From: Ruminococcus sp.
GTDB lineage: Bacteria; Bacillota; Clostridia; Oscillospirales; Ruminococcaceae
Direction: 5' to 3'
Length of the DNA: 64,000 bases
Assembly: GCA_017626015.1 (NCBI GenBank)
Contig: JAGAJO010000009.1
Span: 62,001-126,000, forward strand
Of the stretch, positions 33,722 to 42,441 are shown piece after piece. The number at the start of each line of letters is the position of its first letter. Position 1 is the first letter of the stretch. Under the pieces are notes generated by a model. The model had not been told where the DNA came from. It saw only the letters and a program-made list of their open reading frames with translations, and ran no database searches. Both the position numbers and the translations under genes were made by a program.

Positions 33722-34367
33722 TTATCGTTATTCCCAGAAGAGTGGCAAGCTCTAATGCCTGGGCGGGAGATACGATAGCCCCTTTTAGCTCTCTGAAGCT
33801 GTCGGAAACCTTTATCCCAGTCAGTTCGCTGTCTGTAAAATTTATTCCCGAAAGGGGAGTTCGGAAAAAGCTTGTTCCGGAAAATCTGCATTCGCACGGA
33901 GAAAAAGCTTTGAAGGACGAGTCTGTTATTTCCGCTGAGGAAAAATCACAGTATTCGCAGCGTACTGGTGAAAATTTGCAGTTTTCCCATGCGGAATAAT
34001 TGAGGACGCAATTTTCAAATTTTACGTCCTTTATAATATTTCCTGTAAAAGCCGCTCCTGTCAGACGGCATGAGGAGAAAATACATCTGTTGAAATAACC
34101 GTCATCAAGTCTGCAATTGGATAGATCGCATCTTATAAATACAGCATCGCAGAACGATATCCTTTCAAGCGCTCTTTGATCGAAACGGCAGTTTTCGAGT
34201 ATCACCCTTTCAAACGGCAGCCCGAAAATTTCCTTGCTTTCCGGTACGGCATTTTTAAAGTGCAGGTCGCTTATCGTAATATCGTCTTGCGTTGCGCTTA
34301 GGATATATCTGTCAATATCAGTTGTTTCCGTCAGACCGTCTCTGATCCTTGGTGCGGATAATTTCAT
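33717..34367 (-). CDS. Pentapeptide-repeat protein
   Basis: A 216-residue protein dominated by A(D/N)LXX-type pentapeptide repeats between about 40 and 195: for example FENCRFDQRAL, FIRCDLSNCRLDDGYFNRC and FSGTSFFRTPLSGINFTDSEL, forming a right-handed quadrilateral beta-helix. Cysteine is often found at the repeat's second position, as in many clostridial members. There is no signal peptide, so it is cytoplasmic. Such helices can mimic DNA or serve as scaffolds; no gyrase-protection feature can be assigned. It ends 17 bases before the glycerophosphodiesterase gene's end region in the same direction and follows it in a likely two-gene transcript. Confidence 0.85.
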   Translation of the reverse strand: MKLSAPRIRDGLTETTDIDRYILSATQDDITISDLHFKNAVPESKEIFGLPFERVILENCRFDQRALERISFCDAVFIRCDLSNCRLDDGYFNRCIFSSCRLTGAAFTGNIIKDVKFENCVLNYSAWENCKFSPVRCEYCDFSSAEITDSSFKAFSPCECRFSGTSFFRTPLSGINFTDSELTGIKVSDSFRELKGAIVSPAQALELATLLGITIK

Positions 34368-34384
34368 TGCATTTCCTCCCTTAC

Positions 34385-35131
34385 TCAGCGGTTGTCAGAC
34401 AGATCGTATGAAAGTCCGTCATAGTTTTCAAAAATAATTTTATCTGTAAAATATGAGGACATTTTTATATCTGCGTCGGAACGTGCAGTCCACAGAACAT
34501 ATTTCGCGTTTATATCAGAAGCGGCAAGCATTTTCTTTACGGATACGCACCTAAGATCGTCTGCAATAAAATCCGGTGAAGAAATAAGCTTCCATACTAT
34601 TGACAGTGCGCAGATCCTTCTGGCAATGTACTTCAGATCGGTTTTGTTTCTGCGGACGGAGATAAGCTGACCTCTCCTGACCTCAGGCGCATATATCCTG
34701 AACCACATGACCGAAAAGGGATTAAAGCTTTCTATTGCATAGCTTTGATCTGTTTTGCAGCTCCTCATAAGTTTGTACACTCTTTTTTCAAGAGAGCCGA
34801 CAGGGGAGCCGTCCTTGATCTCAATAAGCAACGGTATCCTGCCGTTTACAGCCTTTAGCACGTCCTTTAAAAGTGGGATCCTTTCGTTGCTGTTACCCAG
34901 TCTGAACGCTGTCAGCTGGCGGTAGGTAAAGTCGGATATCCTTCCCTCAACACCGCACATACGCATGAGGTCGCTGTCGTGAAAAACAACTATTTTACCG
35001 TCTTTTGAAAGCCTTACGTCAAGTTCAGCCGCAAAGCCCTTTTCTGCTGCACGGACAAAAGCCGGAATTGAATTTTCGGGAATATTTTTTCCGTAAAGAC
35101 CTCTGTGAGCTATATATTTTCCAAATTCCAT
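34385..35131 (-). CDS. Glycerophosphodiester phosphodiesterase
   Basis: Hydrolyses glycerophosphodiesters from phospholipid turnover into glycerol 3-phosphate and an alcohol. The ATG at 35131, behind AGGAGG, gives 248 residues beginning MEFGKYIAHRGLYG, the typical GDPD start with the catalytic His-Arg. AAELDVRLSKDGKIVVFHDSDL carries the metal-binding Glu-Asp pair and the second catalytic His (in two halves), and PLLIEIKDG the third metal Glu. It lacks a signal peptide, so it is cytoplasmic. The C-terminal WTARSD and YFTDKIIFENYDGL are weakened versions of the usual WTVN motif and ending. The pentapeptide gene follows after 17 bases. Confidence 0.92.
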   Translation of the reverse strand: MEFGKYIAHRGLYGKNIPENSIPAFVRAAEKGFAAELDVRLSKDGKIVVFHDSDLMRMCGVEGRISDFTYRQLTAFRLGNSNERIPLLKDVLKAVNGRIPLLIEIKDGSPVGSLEKRVYKLMRSCKTDQSYAIESFNPFSVMWFRIYAPEVRRGQLISVRRNKTDLKYIARRICALSIVWKLISSPDFIADDLRCVSVKKMLAASDINAKYVLWTARSDADIKMSSYFTDKIIFENYDGLSYDLSDNR

Positions 35132-35247
35132 ACAATACCTCCTATGCATTTGATTTAAGAGAATGCTGATTAATATATCTGATAGGCAGTGAATTTTAAA
35201 ATAACGATTTAATCGGTTTTTACTTAATATATGCTGAGCAATATAAC

Positions 35248-35273
35248 AAACAGGGCGGATAAGCTCCGCCCGT
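35248..35273 (-). terminator. Terminator of the arginine cluster
   Basis: On the minus strand AACGGGCGGA pairs with TCCGCCCTGTT (one bulged base) and a T-rich tail (TGTTTGTTAT) follows. It lies 29 bases after the argF stop codon. Confidence 0.7.
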
Positions 35274-35301
35274 TAATGCTTATGATCTGTAAGAAAATCA
35301 G

Positions 35302-36219
35302 TTATTTGTCTGCTTCGCCCATTACCTTTACCATAACGGCTTTCTGAGCGTGAAGTCTGTTTTCAGCCTCCTCAAAGATCTCGTCGGCGTGAGCCTCGAA
35401 TACCTTTTCGGTGATCTCCTCCTCACGGTGAGCGGGGAGGCAGTGCTGAACCATAGCGTCCGGCTTTGCAGCCGACATGATCTCATCGTTGATCTGATAA
35501 CCGGCAAATGCGATCTTTCTCTTTTCCGTTTCAGCCTCTTCACCCATTGATGTCCATACGTCGGTAAAGAGTACGTCGGCATCCTTGGCGGCCTCCAGCG
35601 GTTTGTCGGTCATAAAGAATTTATCTCCGTACTGCTTTGTAAATTCCAGCACCTCGGCGGCAGGACGATATCCCTCCGGGCAGGCAATTGAAACGTTCAT
35701 TCCAACCTTGAGTCCGCCTACTATGAGAGAATTTGCCATATTGTTTCCGTCGCCGATGTAACACATTTTCAGACCGTCAAACTGCCCCTTGAATTCTCTT
35801 ATCGTCATAAGATCGGCAAGTACCTGACAAGGGTGGCAGAAATCGGTAAGACCGTTGATTATAGGAATAGAACCGTAGGCTGCCAGATCTTCGACCTCCT
35901 TCTGCTCAAAGGTACGGATCATTATTCCGTCAAGATAGCGGGAAAGCACCCTTGCTGTGTCCTGAACAGGCTCGCCTCTGCCTATCTGAAGATCACGGTT
36001 TGAGAGAAACAGCGCCTGTCCTCCCAGCTGATACATGCCTGTTTCAAATGAAACTCTGGTTCTTGTGGAAGACTTCTGGAATATCATTCCCAGCGTTTTT
36101 CCCTTTAATATTTTATGCTCGATCCCGTTTTTGTTTTCGTACTTGAGCTGGTCGGCAAGATTGAGGATGTCTATGATCTCCTCCTTGGACAAGTCAAGCA
36201 TTTTAAGTAAGTGGTTCAT
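35302..36219 (-). CDS. argF: Ornithine carbamoyltransferase
   Basis: Transfers the carbamoyl group to ornithine to give citrulline, the sixth step of arginine synthesis. The 305 residues show the carbamoyl-phosphate loop SSTRTRVSFE, DLQIGRGEPVQDTARVLSRYLD, the HPCQ motif in LTDFCHPCQVLADL, the ornithine-binding DVWTSMGEE and the loop HCLPAHREEE, all expected for an anabolic or catabolic OTCase. The anabolic role follows from its place as the last gene of the argG-H-C-J-B-D-F cluster; no arcA or arcC is present. An AGGTAAT site precedes the ATG. Confidence 0.97.
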   Translation of the reverse strand: MNHLLKMLDLSKEEIIDILNLADQLKYENKNGIEHKILKGKTLGMIFQKSSTRTRVSFETGMYQLGGQALFLSNRDLQIGRGEPVQDTARVLSRYLDGIMIRTFEQKEVEDLAAYGSIPIINGLTDFCHPCQVLADLMTIREFKGQFDGLKMCYIGDGNNMANSLIVGGLKVGMNVSIACPEGYRPAAEVLEFTKQYGDKFFMTDKPLEAAKDADVLFTDVWTSMGEEAETEKRKIAFAGYQINDEIMSAAKPDAMVQHCLPAHREEEITEKVFEAHADEIFEEAENRLHAQKAVMVKVMGEADK

Positions 36220-36279
36220 TTTAATTACCTCCGTTATATATTGATAAACGAATTATATCCGTTTAGGTTTACTGTGATC

Positions 36280-36657
36280 TCATACCGTTATTTCTATAGG
36301 ATTTCCGTCAGGGTCGGCAATAACGCTTTCATAATAGCCGTCTCCCGTAATACGGGGAGCGGAAATAACGTCATATCCGTCTTTCTCAAAACGTTCTGTA
36401 AGCTCGTTCACACATTGTACAGAACCTACCGATACTGCAATGTGAGCATAGCCAAAGCAGGGGAGCTCTCCCGGACGGTTTAATTTGGGACGAGACATTA
36501 TTTCCAGCCTTGCGCCGTCCTCAAATGTAAGAAAGTAAGACGAAAACCCTTTTGCATTGGTGTATTTTTCATTGCTCTTCGCAAAAAAATATTTCATATA
36601 GAAATTCTTTGTCACTTCAATGTCTCTGACATACAGCGCAATATGCTCTATTTTCAT
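36280..36657 (-). CDS. VOC-family (glyoxalase/bleomycin-resistance-like) protein
   Basis: A 125-residue single-module protein of the vicinal oxygen chelate superfamily. It begins MKIEHIALYVRDIEVTKNFYMKYF, with the metal-ligand His in the first strand, then has FEDGARLEIMSRP (ligand Glu region), HIAVSVGSVQCVNELTERF with a second His and a final YYESVIADPDGNPIEIT with the last Glu. Members act as lyases, dioxygenases or binding proteins; DPDGNPIEI is typical of lactoylglutathione lyase-like proteins. The start overlaps the argD stop by four bases (ATGA), so it is expressed with the arginine genes, though no arginine step needs such an enzyme. Confidence 0.88.
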   Translation of the reverse strand: MKIEHIALYVRDIEVTKNFYMKYFFAKSNEKYTNAKGFSSYFLTFEDGARLEIMSRPKLNRPGELPCFGYAHIAVSVGSVQCVNELTERFEKDGYDVISAPRITGDGYYESVIADPDGNPIEITV

Positions 36658-37841
36658 GCTAGGACCCTTTTGAGTATCTCCATTCCCTTATCGATCTCTT
36701 CATAGGTGATAGTAAGGGGCGGGAGAAATCTCAGCTTGTTTTTAGCAGTAAGGATAAGAAGTCCGTTTTCAAGGCATTTCTTGCAGACGTCTCCGGCTTT
36801 TTTTGTTTTAAGACGAACGCCTATCATAAGTCCCAGACCGTCAACGCCTTCTACCTCGGGTATTTCCACAAGCCTGCTGCGGAAATATTCTGCTTTTTTT
36901 CCGACCTCTGAAAGAAATTCCGGATCTGTTACTTTGTTGAGAACAGCTATTCCTCCGGCGCAGCAAATGGGATTTCCGCCGAATGTCGATCCGTGTGTAC
37001 CGGGCGTAAGAACATCGGCGCACTTTTCGTCGGCAAGGCATACGCCTATGGGAATCCCTCCGGCAAGACCCTTGGCAAGTGTACAGATATTTGGACGCTT
37101 TCCATAACACTGTCCTGCAAGAAGCTTACCTGTTCTGCCAACTCCGGTCTGTACTTCGTCTGCAACCGTGAGAATATCACGCTTTTCACACTCTTCAAAA
37201 ATTGCGTCTACAAACTCCTGCGTAAGGGGTATAACTCCTCCCTCTCCCTGTACAAATTCGAACATAACAGCACAGATCCTGCCGTCATATTCTTCAAGCT
37301 TAGCCTTAAGGTCGGAAATATTATTAGCCTCCACATTTACAAAGCCATCGATAAAAGGAAAGAAATAATTGTGGAAAACCTCCTGCCCGGTAGCTGAAAG
37401 CGTAGCTAAGGTCCTGCCGTGAAAGCTATTTACAAGGGTGATGATGATATTTCTTTCGGATTCTTTTCCGTATTTGTCAAAGCTGTATTTTCTTGCAAGC
37501 TTGATCGCACACTCGTTTGCTTCTGCTCCGGAATTCCCAAAAAACATCTTACTGTATCCGGTGGCGTCGCAGAGCTTTTTTGCGAAATCTGCCTGGACCT
37601 TGGTGTAATAGTAATTTGACGTATGCTGTATCCTGTGAGCCTGCTCGCATATAGCGTTGACCCAGCTTTCGTCGCAGAAGCCCAGACTGTTTGTGCCTAT
37701 ACCGGAGCCGAAATCTATATACTGTTTTCCGTCCTCCGAAAGAGCGGTTCGGTTTTCGCCGCTGTCCAGCACCAGATCGTAGCGACCGTAGGTACCCATA
37801 ACGTGTTGGTTGAATTGTTCAATAGTATTCATTTTACTCAC
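36654..37841 (-). CDS. argD: Acetylornithine aminotransferase
   Basis: PLP transaminase that makes N-acetylornithine from the semialdehyde and glutamate. In 395 residues, class III aminotransferase motifs are clear: FGNSGAEANECAIKLARKY, NSFHGRTLATLSATGQ, FVQGEGGVIPL, ADEVQTGVGRTGK and the PLP lysine in CTLAKGLAGGIPIG (about Lys250), then TPGTHGSTFGGNPICCAGG. It may also act on succinyl-diaminopimelate intermediates, as in other bacteria. It starts 85 bases after the membrane-protein gene and overlaps the VOC gene. Confidence 0.96.
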   Translation of the reverse strand: MSKMNTIEQFNQHVMGTYGRYDLVLDSGENRTALSEDGKQYIDFGSGIGTNSLGFCDESWVNAICEQAHRIQHTSNYYYTKVQADFAKKLCDATGYSKMFFGNSGAEANECAIKLARKYSFDKYGKESERNIIITLVNSFHGRTLATLSATGQEVFHNYFFPFIDGFVNVEANNISDLKAKLEEYDGRICAVMFEFVQGEGGVIPLTQEFVDAIFEECEKRDILTVADEVQTGVGRTGKLLAGQCYGKRPNICTLAKGLAGGIPIGVCLADEKCADVLTPGTHGSTFGGNPICCAGGIAVLNKVTDPEFLSEVGKKAEYFRSRLVEIPEVEGVDGLGLMIGVRLKTKKAGDVCKKCLENGLLILTAKNKLRFLPPLTITYEEIDKGMEILKRVLA

Positions 37842-37926
37842 TCCTGATCGTTAAAAAGTGTCTGAATAAACTGTTACCTGTTTTTCGTAACAGTTTTGTT
37901 TTCAAATATCGTTTCCATTGTGATCC

Positions 37927-38589
37927 TCAGAATTGTCCTATATACAGCTCTACCCGTATGCCTTTGTCTTCCATGATCCTAGTAAATTCCTTGTGAGACT
38001 TTGAAAAGCCTTTTTTGTCCAGAGTGTATTTTTCAAGGTCGCAGTATATATAGTACGCCGACTCGTCCTCTGCCGCACGCATTCCATTGTATCTCAGGAC
38101 CTTGCTGTCATATTCTGTTTTCATAAGGATATATTCGTCCATAAACCGATAATTGTAGTTGATAACATCATTTGGCTGGGGACAATTGTTTTTTTGTGTC
38201 ATTTTAGCGATGATATTTCCCACAATGGTTCCGACAAAGAGGCAGAATACCAATCCTATCTCAAAGGCGATCCTGTCCAGATCCAAACATATCCCTACAA
38301 CGCAAAGTATTATCGAAAAAAATATATTACTGAAAAGAACGCAATTTGCTTTGTGCTTTTTATACGCACGAACAGCGTCTAATTTTTTTGAGTCCACATT
38401 TCCTACAGCGCTTGCACGCAAAATATTAAAATCTGACTTGAAATGATCCACATCGGGAATATTATTGCTGAAAGGGTTGTTGCGCCTGTATGAATACTGT
38501 CTGTTTAAAGCAACTGCCGTTGCATCCTCATAGGCGATGTTATCATCAAGAGCTTTGAGCCTTGTGTTATTTTCAAGTAATAGTCCCAT
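37927..38589 (-). CDS. Uncharacterised protein with two membrane helices
   Basis: No family recognised. The 220 residues have a hydrophilic N-terminal half, two adjacent hydrophobic segments (about 83-105, FSNIFFSIILCVVGICL, and about 112-132, IGLVFCLFVGTIVGNII) and a charged C-terminal half of about 85 residues with several tyrosines (YNYRFMDEYILMKTEYDSK). With the short hairpin between the two helices, both soluble parts should face the cytoplasm. It starts 11 bases after the next membrane-protein gene upstream, so the pair was probably acquired together, inside the arginine cluster between argB and argD. Confidence 0.65.
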   Translation of the reverse strand: MGLLLENNTRLKALDDNIAYEDATAVALNRQYSYRRNNPFSNNIPDVDHFKSDFNILRASAVGNVDSKKLDAVRAYKKHKANCVLFSNIFFSIILCVVGICLDLDRIAFEIGLVFCLFVGTIVGNIIAKMTQKNNCPQPNDVINYNYRFMDEYILMKTEYDSKVLRYNGMRAAEDESAYYIYCDLEKYTLDKKGFSKSHKEFTRIMEDKGIRVELYIGQF

Positions 38590-38600
38590 TTTTATTCCCC

Positions 38601-39722
38601 CTATATTCTCATATTTGTGTTCATGTTTATAATTCTGACCAGCAGATTTTCGTTGTCATAGCTGTCAGGTATCCCGGTCAGACCGACTACGATGTCTTTA
38701 CAGTTCCCGTCTATCAGGTTTATTCTTATGCAGATCGGGTTCGGTCTGTCTTTATAAGCGTTTTCCTTTTCAAACAGAAATGCATTCTTTATGTTTGAAT
38801 ACAGATATTTCTGTGATTTTTCCCTATTCTCTCTTTTTACTGTAAATCCTTCTGCGGTAAAATTCAGCGTCATGATTCCCGAATAAAGGGAAAAGGCAAT
38901 GTACGGTCTGACCATAAAAAGCATTGCTCCCGACATGAAAATACTGCACCCGACACCGAGGAGGATAAGTCTTGCTTTTAAGCTGTCAAAGCACTCTCCG
39001 AGCGGTATGAGCATGATTACTGCGGCGCAAGTCATAACTGCAAGAAATACCTTGTTTACTTTTTTGTATACCCTTTTGCATTCCAGTACAGAGACTTCTG
39101 CCGGTTTATCTGCTGTCTGAACAGCGGAATCCTCCGTATGAACACCGAAACAGTTTTTTTGTTTCCCACCGAGAGCGCACATGACATTGTACAGTCCGCT
39201 TATTTCAAAAATTCCGTGATATTCATCGTGAGGAGTATACAGATAAATTTTTCGTCCGCTGTTAAATTTTATTTTAAGCACAAAGCCGTATATGTAGCTC
39301 GGAGAATATCTGGAACCCCATTTGCGTCTGCTTTTCGGTATGCATCTGACTTCCGCAATGTCCGAATAATAAATTTCCCTTATCCGATTTTTTCTTATAA
39401 GTGTAATTTTATTTTCTCCGTACTTTACAATAAGAGTGTAGTTAAAAAGCTTCCGGTACGGTCTGCATATAAGCATTACAAAAAGATATATTATTGCAGC
39501 CGTCTTAAAGTAGACGCTCATAAACCGGAACAGTACGGGATATCCTTCCCAGAAGCTTCTGTCCATAGACAGCGTTGTATCCGTATATATAGCTATAATT
39601 CCATGGAACACTAAAAATAATGTATTTACCGTCCAGAACAGCAGTTTGTCTGTACATCGGATCATTTCCTGTCTGACGGCTGACGAAGCGGTCATATGCT
39701 CCCGGGGTTGTTTATCTTCCAT
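38601..39722 (-). CDS. Uncharacterised membrane protein with two soluble beta-rich segments
   Basis: No family recognised. The 373 residues have two pairs of hydrophobic segments: WTVNTLFLVFHGIIAIY and AAIIYLFVMLICRPY in the first third, AVMTCAAVIMLIPL and LILLGVGCSIFMSGAMLF in the second half. Each pair is followed by a beta-rich soluble stretch: TLIVKYGENKITLIRKNRIREIYYSD with KIKFNSGRKIYLYT, and TLNFTAEGFTVKRENREK with FLFEKENAY. This repeated order of two helices followed by a PH-like sheet suggests internal duplication. It lies 20 bases behind argB's stop region and ahead of the two-helix protein, so it is carried in the arginine transcript. Confidence 0.65.
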   Translation of the reverse strand: MEDKQPREHMTASSAVRQEMIRCTDKLLFWTVNTLFLVFHGIIAIYTDTTLSMDRSFWEGYPVLFRFMSVYFKTAAIIYLFVMLICRPYRKLFNYTLIVKYGENKITLIRKNRIREIYYSDIAEVRCIPKSRRKWGSRYSPSYIYGFVLKIKFNSGRKIYLYTPHDEYHGIFEISGLYNVMCALGGKQKNCFGVHTEDSAVQTADKPAEVSVLECKRVYKKVNKVFLAVMTCAAVIMLIPLGECFDSLKARLILLGVGCSIFMSGAMLFMVRPYIAFSLYSGIMTLNFTAEGFTVKRENREKSQKYLYSNIKNAFLFEKENAYKDRPNPICIRINLIDGNCKDIVVGLTGIPDSYDNENLLVRIINMNTNMRI

Positions 39723-39742
39723 TTTGTCCCTCTGTTATTTCG

Positions 39743-40600
39743 CTACATGAATTGCGTTCCGATTCCTTCATTGGTAAGCAGTTCGATCAGAATGGAGTGC
39801 GGAACTCTGCCGTCTATAATAGATGTCTTTTTTACGCCTCGTCTTACCGCTTCCACGCAGCAGTCGATCTTAGGTATCATTCCTCCGCTTATTATCCCTG
39901 TCTTTTTTAGGAAGGACACTTCGCTTACGTTTACATACGGAATAAGCGTAGAATCGTCGTCCTTATCCTTGAGAAGTCCTACGATATCAGTCATAAGGAT
40001 AAGATTTTCGGCTCTCAGGCAGGAGGCGATCCTTGCTGCCGCAGTGTCGGCGTTTATGTTGTAGGATTGTCCGTCCTCACCGACGCCTACTGTGGAAATA
40101 ATAGGCACATATCCATTGTTAAGAGCGTCGATAATAGGTTTTGTAGTGATCTTCTTTATCTCGCCCACATAGCCGTAATCAATGTCTCCGCCCATTTTCT
40201 CGGCTAAGATCATCTGTCCGTCACAGCCGCACAGCCCCAGAGCTTTTCCTCCGTGTAGCTGGAGAGCGGATACAAGCTCTTTATTTACCTTTCCGCAGAG
40301 AACCATTTTAACAATGTCTATGGTTTCCTTGTCGGTATATCTAAGTCCGTTGATAAATTTGCTTTCGATGCCGACACGCTTCAGCATTGCGTTTATTTCC
40401 GGTCCTCCGCCGTGAACAAGCACAACCTTTATACCGACCTCGGTAAGAAGTACGATATCGCTCATGACCGCCTCTTTTAGTTGTGCGTTTGTCATTGCGT
40501 TTCCGCCGTATTTTACCACCACGATCTTGTCGTGATACTTCTGAATATAGGGGAGCGCATCAATGAGTATCTGACTTCTTATGCTGTTGCTTATTTCCAT
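39743..40600 (-). CDS. argB: Acetylglutamate kinase
   Basis: Phosphorylates N-acetylglutamate, the second step of arginine synthesis and often its feedback point. The 285-residue amino-acid kinase fold shows VVVKYGGNAMTN at the N-terminus, LVHGGGPEINAML, GLRYTDKETIDIV, the nucleotide loop GVGEDGQSYNINADTAAARIA and SGGMIPKIDCCVEAVRRGV. The last stretch is HSILIELLTNEGIGTQF. An N-terminal helix (residues 1-18, SNSIRSQILIDALPYIQ) is the extension typical of the arginine-sensitive hexameric type, so feedback inhibition by arginine is likely (inference). Confidence 0.97.
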   Translation of the reverse strand: MEISNSIRSQILIDALPYIQKYHDKIVVVKYGGNAMTNAQLKEAVMSDIVLLTEVGIKVVLVHGGGPEINAMLKRVGIESKFINGLRYTDKETIDIVKMVLCGKVNKELVSALQLHGGKALGLCGCDGQMILAEKMGGDIDYGYVGEIKKITTKPIIDALNNGYVPIISTVGVGEDGQSYNINADTAAARIASCLRAENLILMTDIVGLLKDKDDDSTLIPYVNVSEVSFLKKTGIISGGMIPKIDCCVEAVRRGVKKTSIIDGRVPHSILIELLTNEGIGTQFM

Positions 40601-40627
40601 TTTTTCATCTTCCTTTAAAATAATATA

Positions 40628-41068
40628 TCAGGTATCAATTCTTATCAGTTTTTCTATTTCCTTATTACGGTAAATCAAGTCGTTTCTTTTGGAAAAACCA
40701 ATAGTTTCCCAGAATTTATTTCCGCCCTCATTTTTGTCAAAAACCACAAGAGCGCATTTTTTTATTCCCTCGGACTTCAGCGCAGACAGCGCATTTTTCA
40801 CAAGCCTTGTACCTATTCCATGATGACGGTATTTTTCCGCAACTGCCGTGTGGTAAATGTAACCCCGCCTGCCGTCGTGCCCCGCAATTATTGCGCCGAC
40901 GATCTCCTTATCTTCCACAGCCACAAAACAGGTTTTGGGATTTCTTTCAAGAAATCTGCTGATACCCTCATAGCTGTCATCAAGGTTGTTAAGTCCCATA
41001 CCCTTGGTGTTTATCCAAAGCTCATAGACCTTGCCGTAATCTTTGGACGTCATATTCCTTATCGTCAT
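40628..41068 (-). CDS. GNAT N-acetyltransferase
   Basis: A 146-residue acetyltransferase. MTIRNMTSKDYGKVYELW is the usual first strand and helix, VAVEDKEIVGAIIAGHDGRRGYIYHTAV the central sheet, and EKYRHHGIGTRLVKNALSAL the acetyl-CoA loop with its R-x-x-G-x-G pattern. The C-terminus GGNKFWETIGFSKRNDL is the late N-x-x-F-Y-x-x-x-G-F-like element. It is small and single-domain, so it is not a full ArgA synthase; since ArgJ supplies acetylglutamate, an arginine role is possible but not needed. It lies 15 bases after argJ and 28 before argB, firmly inside the operon. Confidence 0.87.
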   Translation of the reverse strand: MTIRNMTSKDYGKVYELWINTKGMGLNNLDDSYEGISRFLERNPKTCFVAVEDKEIVGAIIAGHDGRRGYIYHTAVAEKYRHHGIGTRLVKNALSALKSEGIKKCALVVFDKNEGGNKFWETIGFSKRNDLIYRNKEIEKLIRIDT

Positions 41069-41082
41069 TTTATTTTACTGAA

Positions 41083-42369
41083 TCAACTGCGGTAATCGCC
41101 GTTGATCTTTACATAGTCGTAGGTCATATCACAGCCCCATGCAGTTGCCTGAGATGTTCCTCTGTGCAAATCTATAAAAATCTCGATTTCTTCCTCAGTG
41201 AGAATTTCTTTTGCCTTGTCCTCATCAAAGCTAAGTCCCTTTCCATTTTCGCAAACCATAATTTTGCCCGCATTTGATGTGTAATATACGTCAGCCTCGG
41301 TGACATCGCAATCAGTTTCGGAATAGCCCATAGCGCACATTATACGTCCGCAGTTTGCATCCGCACCGTACATTGCACATTTTACAAGCGGTGAACGGAT
41401 AACGCTTTTTGCAATGATTATGGCTGTATCAAGGTCGGGTGCAGAGGAACATACGCAAGTTATCAGCTTGGTAGCTCCCTCGCCGTCCTTTGCAAGCATT
41501 TTCGTCATATTCATCATTACGATATAGAGAGCCTTTTTGAATACCTCAAAATCCTCGCCCTCTGCGGTAATTTCCTCATTTCCCGCCATACCGTTGGACA
41601 TCAGCGCAACCATATCGTTGGTGGACTGATCTCCGTCAACCGACAGACAGTTGTATGTGATCTTGACTACCTCGCTCAGAGCCTTCTGGAGCATTTCGGA
41701 GGATACAGCGCAGTCGGTCGTAATAAAATTAAGGGTAGTAGCCATATTTGGGTGTATCATACCGCTGCCCTTAGCCATTCCGCCCAGACGGCAGAGCTTT
41801 CCGTCGCAGTTAAATTCAACTGCAACCTCTTTCTTTACCGTGTCGGTAGTCATAATAGCAGTTGCTGCTCTTTCGTTTCCGTCGTAGGTAAGTCCTGTCG
41901 CAAGCTCCTCAATGCAAGCTTCTATGGGCTCAATGGGAAGAACCTGACCGATAACTCCTGTGGAGGCAACGATAACTTCCTCGGGCTTTATGTTAAGCTG
42001 ACCTGCCGCAAGCTCGCACATTCTGGTAGCTTTCTGCTCGCCGTCTGCATTGCAGGTGTTGGCATTTTTGGAGTTTACAATAACAGCCTGAGCCTTGCCG
42101 CCCGTCTTGGCAAGGTTTGATTTGGTCACTGTTACAGGCGCACCCTTGACCTTGTTCTGCGTGTAAACCGCCGCCGCATTGCACATAACGTCGGACATAA
42201 CCATTCCTATATCGTTTTTCTTGTTGCCGAAAGGACTTTCATTGCCGTCGGGAACCTCCGACTTCTTGATACCACAGTAAAGTCCGTTAGCCTTAAAGCC
42301 CTTTGCGGCGCACACTCCGCCCTCTATGTAGGTATAGCCCTCAAAGGCTGTTTTAGTTATTTCTTTCAT
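41083..42369 (-). CDS. argJ: Glutamate N-acetyltransferase / amino-acid acetyltransferase
   Basis: Moves the acetyl group from N-acetylornithine to glutamate, giving ornithine and recycling acetylglutamate; bifunctional forms also use acetyl-CoA to start the cycle. In 428 residues the self-cleavage site is in KGSGMIHPNMATTLNF, where the Thr becomes the nucleophile of the beta chain. Other motifs are NAAAVYTQNKVKGAPV, ANTCNADGEQKA and NDMVALMSNG, ending with AWGCDMTYDYVKIN. Absence of argA and argE from the cluster fits the cyclic pathway. It lies between the histidine phosphatase gene and the GNAT gene. Confidence 0.97.
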   Translation of the reverse strand: MKEITKTAFEGYTYIEGGVCAAKGFKANGLYCGIKKSEVPDGNESPFGNKKNDIGMVMSDVMCNAAAVYTQNKVKGAPVTVTKSNLAKTGGKAQAVIVNSKNANTCNADGEQKATRMCELAAGQLNIKPEEVIVASTGVIGQVLPIEPIEACIEELATGLTYDGNERAATAIMTTDTVKKEVAVEFNCDGKLCRLGGMAKGSGMIHPNMATTLNFITTDCAVSSEMLQKALSEVVKITYNCLSVDGDQSTNDMVALMSNGMAGNEEITAEGEDFEVFKKALYIVMMNMTKMLAKDGEGATKLITCVCSSAPDLDTAIIIAKSVIRSPLVKCAMYGADANCGRIMCAMGYSETDCDVTEADVYYTSNAGKIMVCENGKGLSFDEDKAKEILTEEEIEIFIDLHRGTSQATAWGCDMTYDYVKINGDYRS

Positions 42370-42441
42370 ATGAATTTCTCCTTTAACCGTTAGTTTTTGA
42401 ATAACGGCTCAAAAATTTTAAAGGTAACAAAGGCTGACATA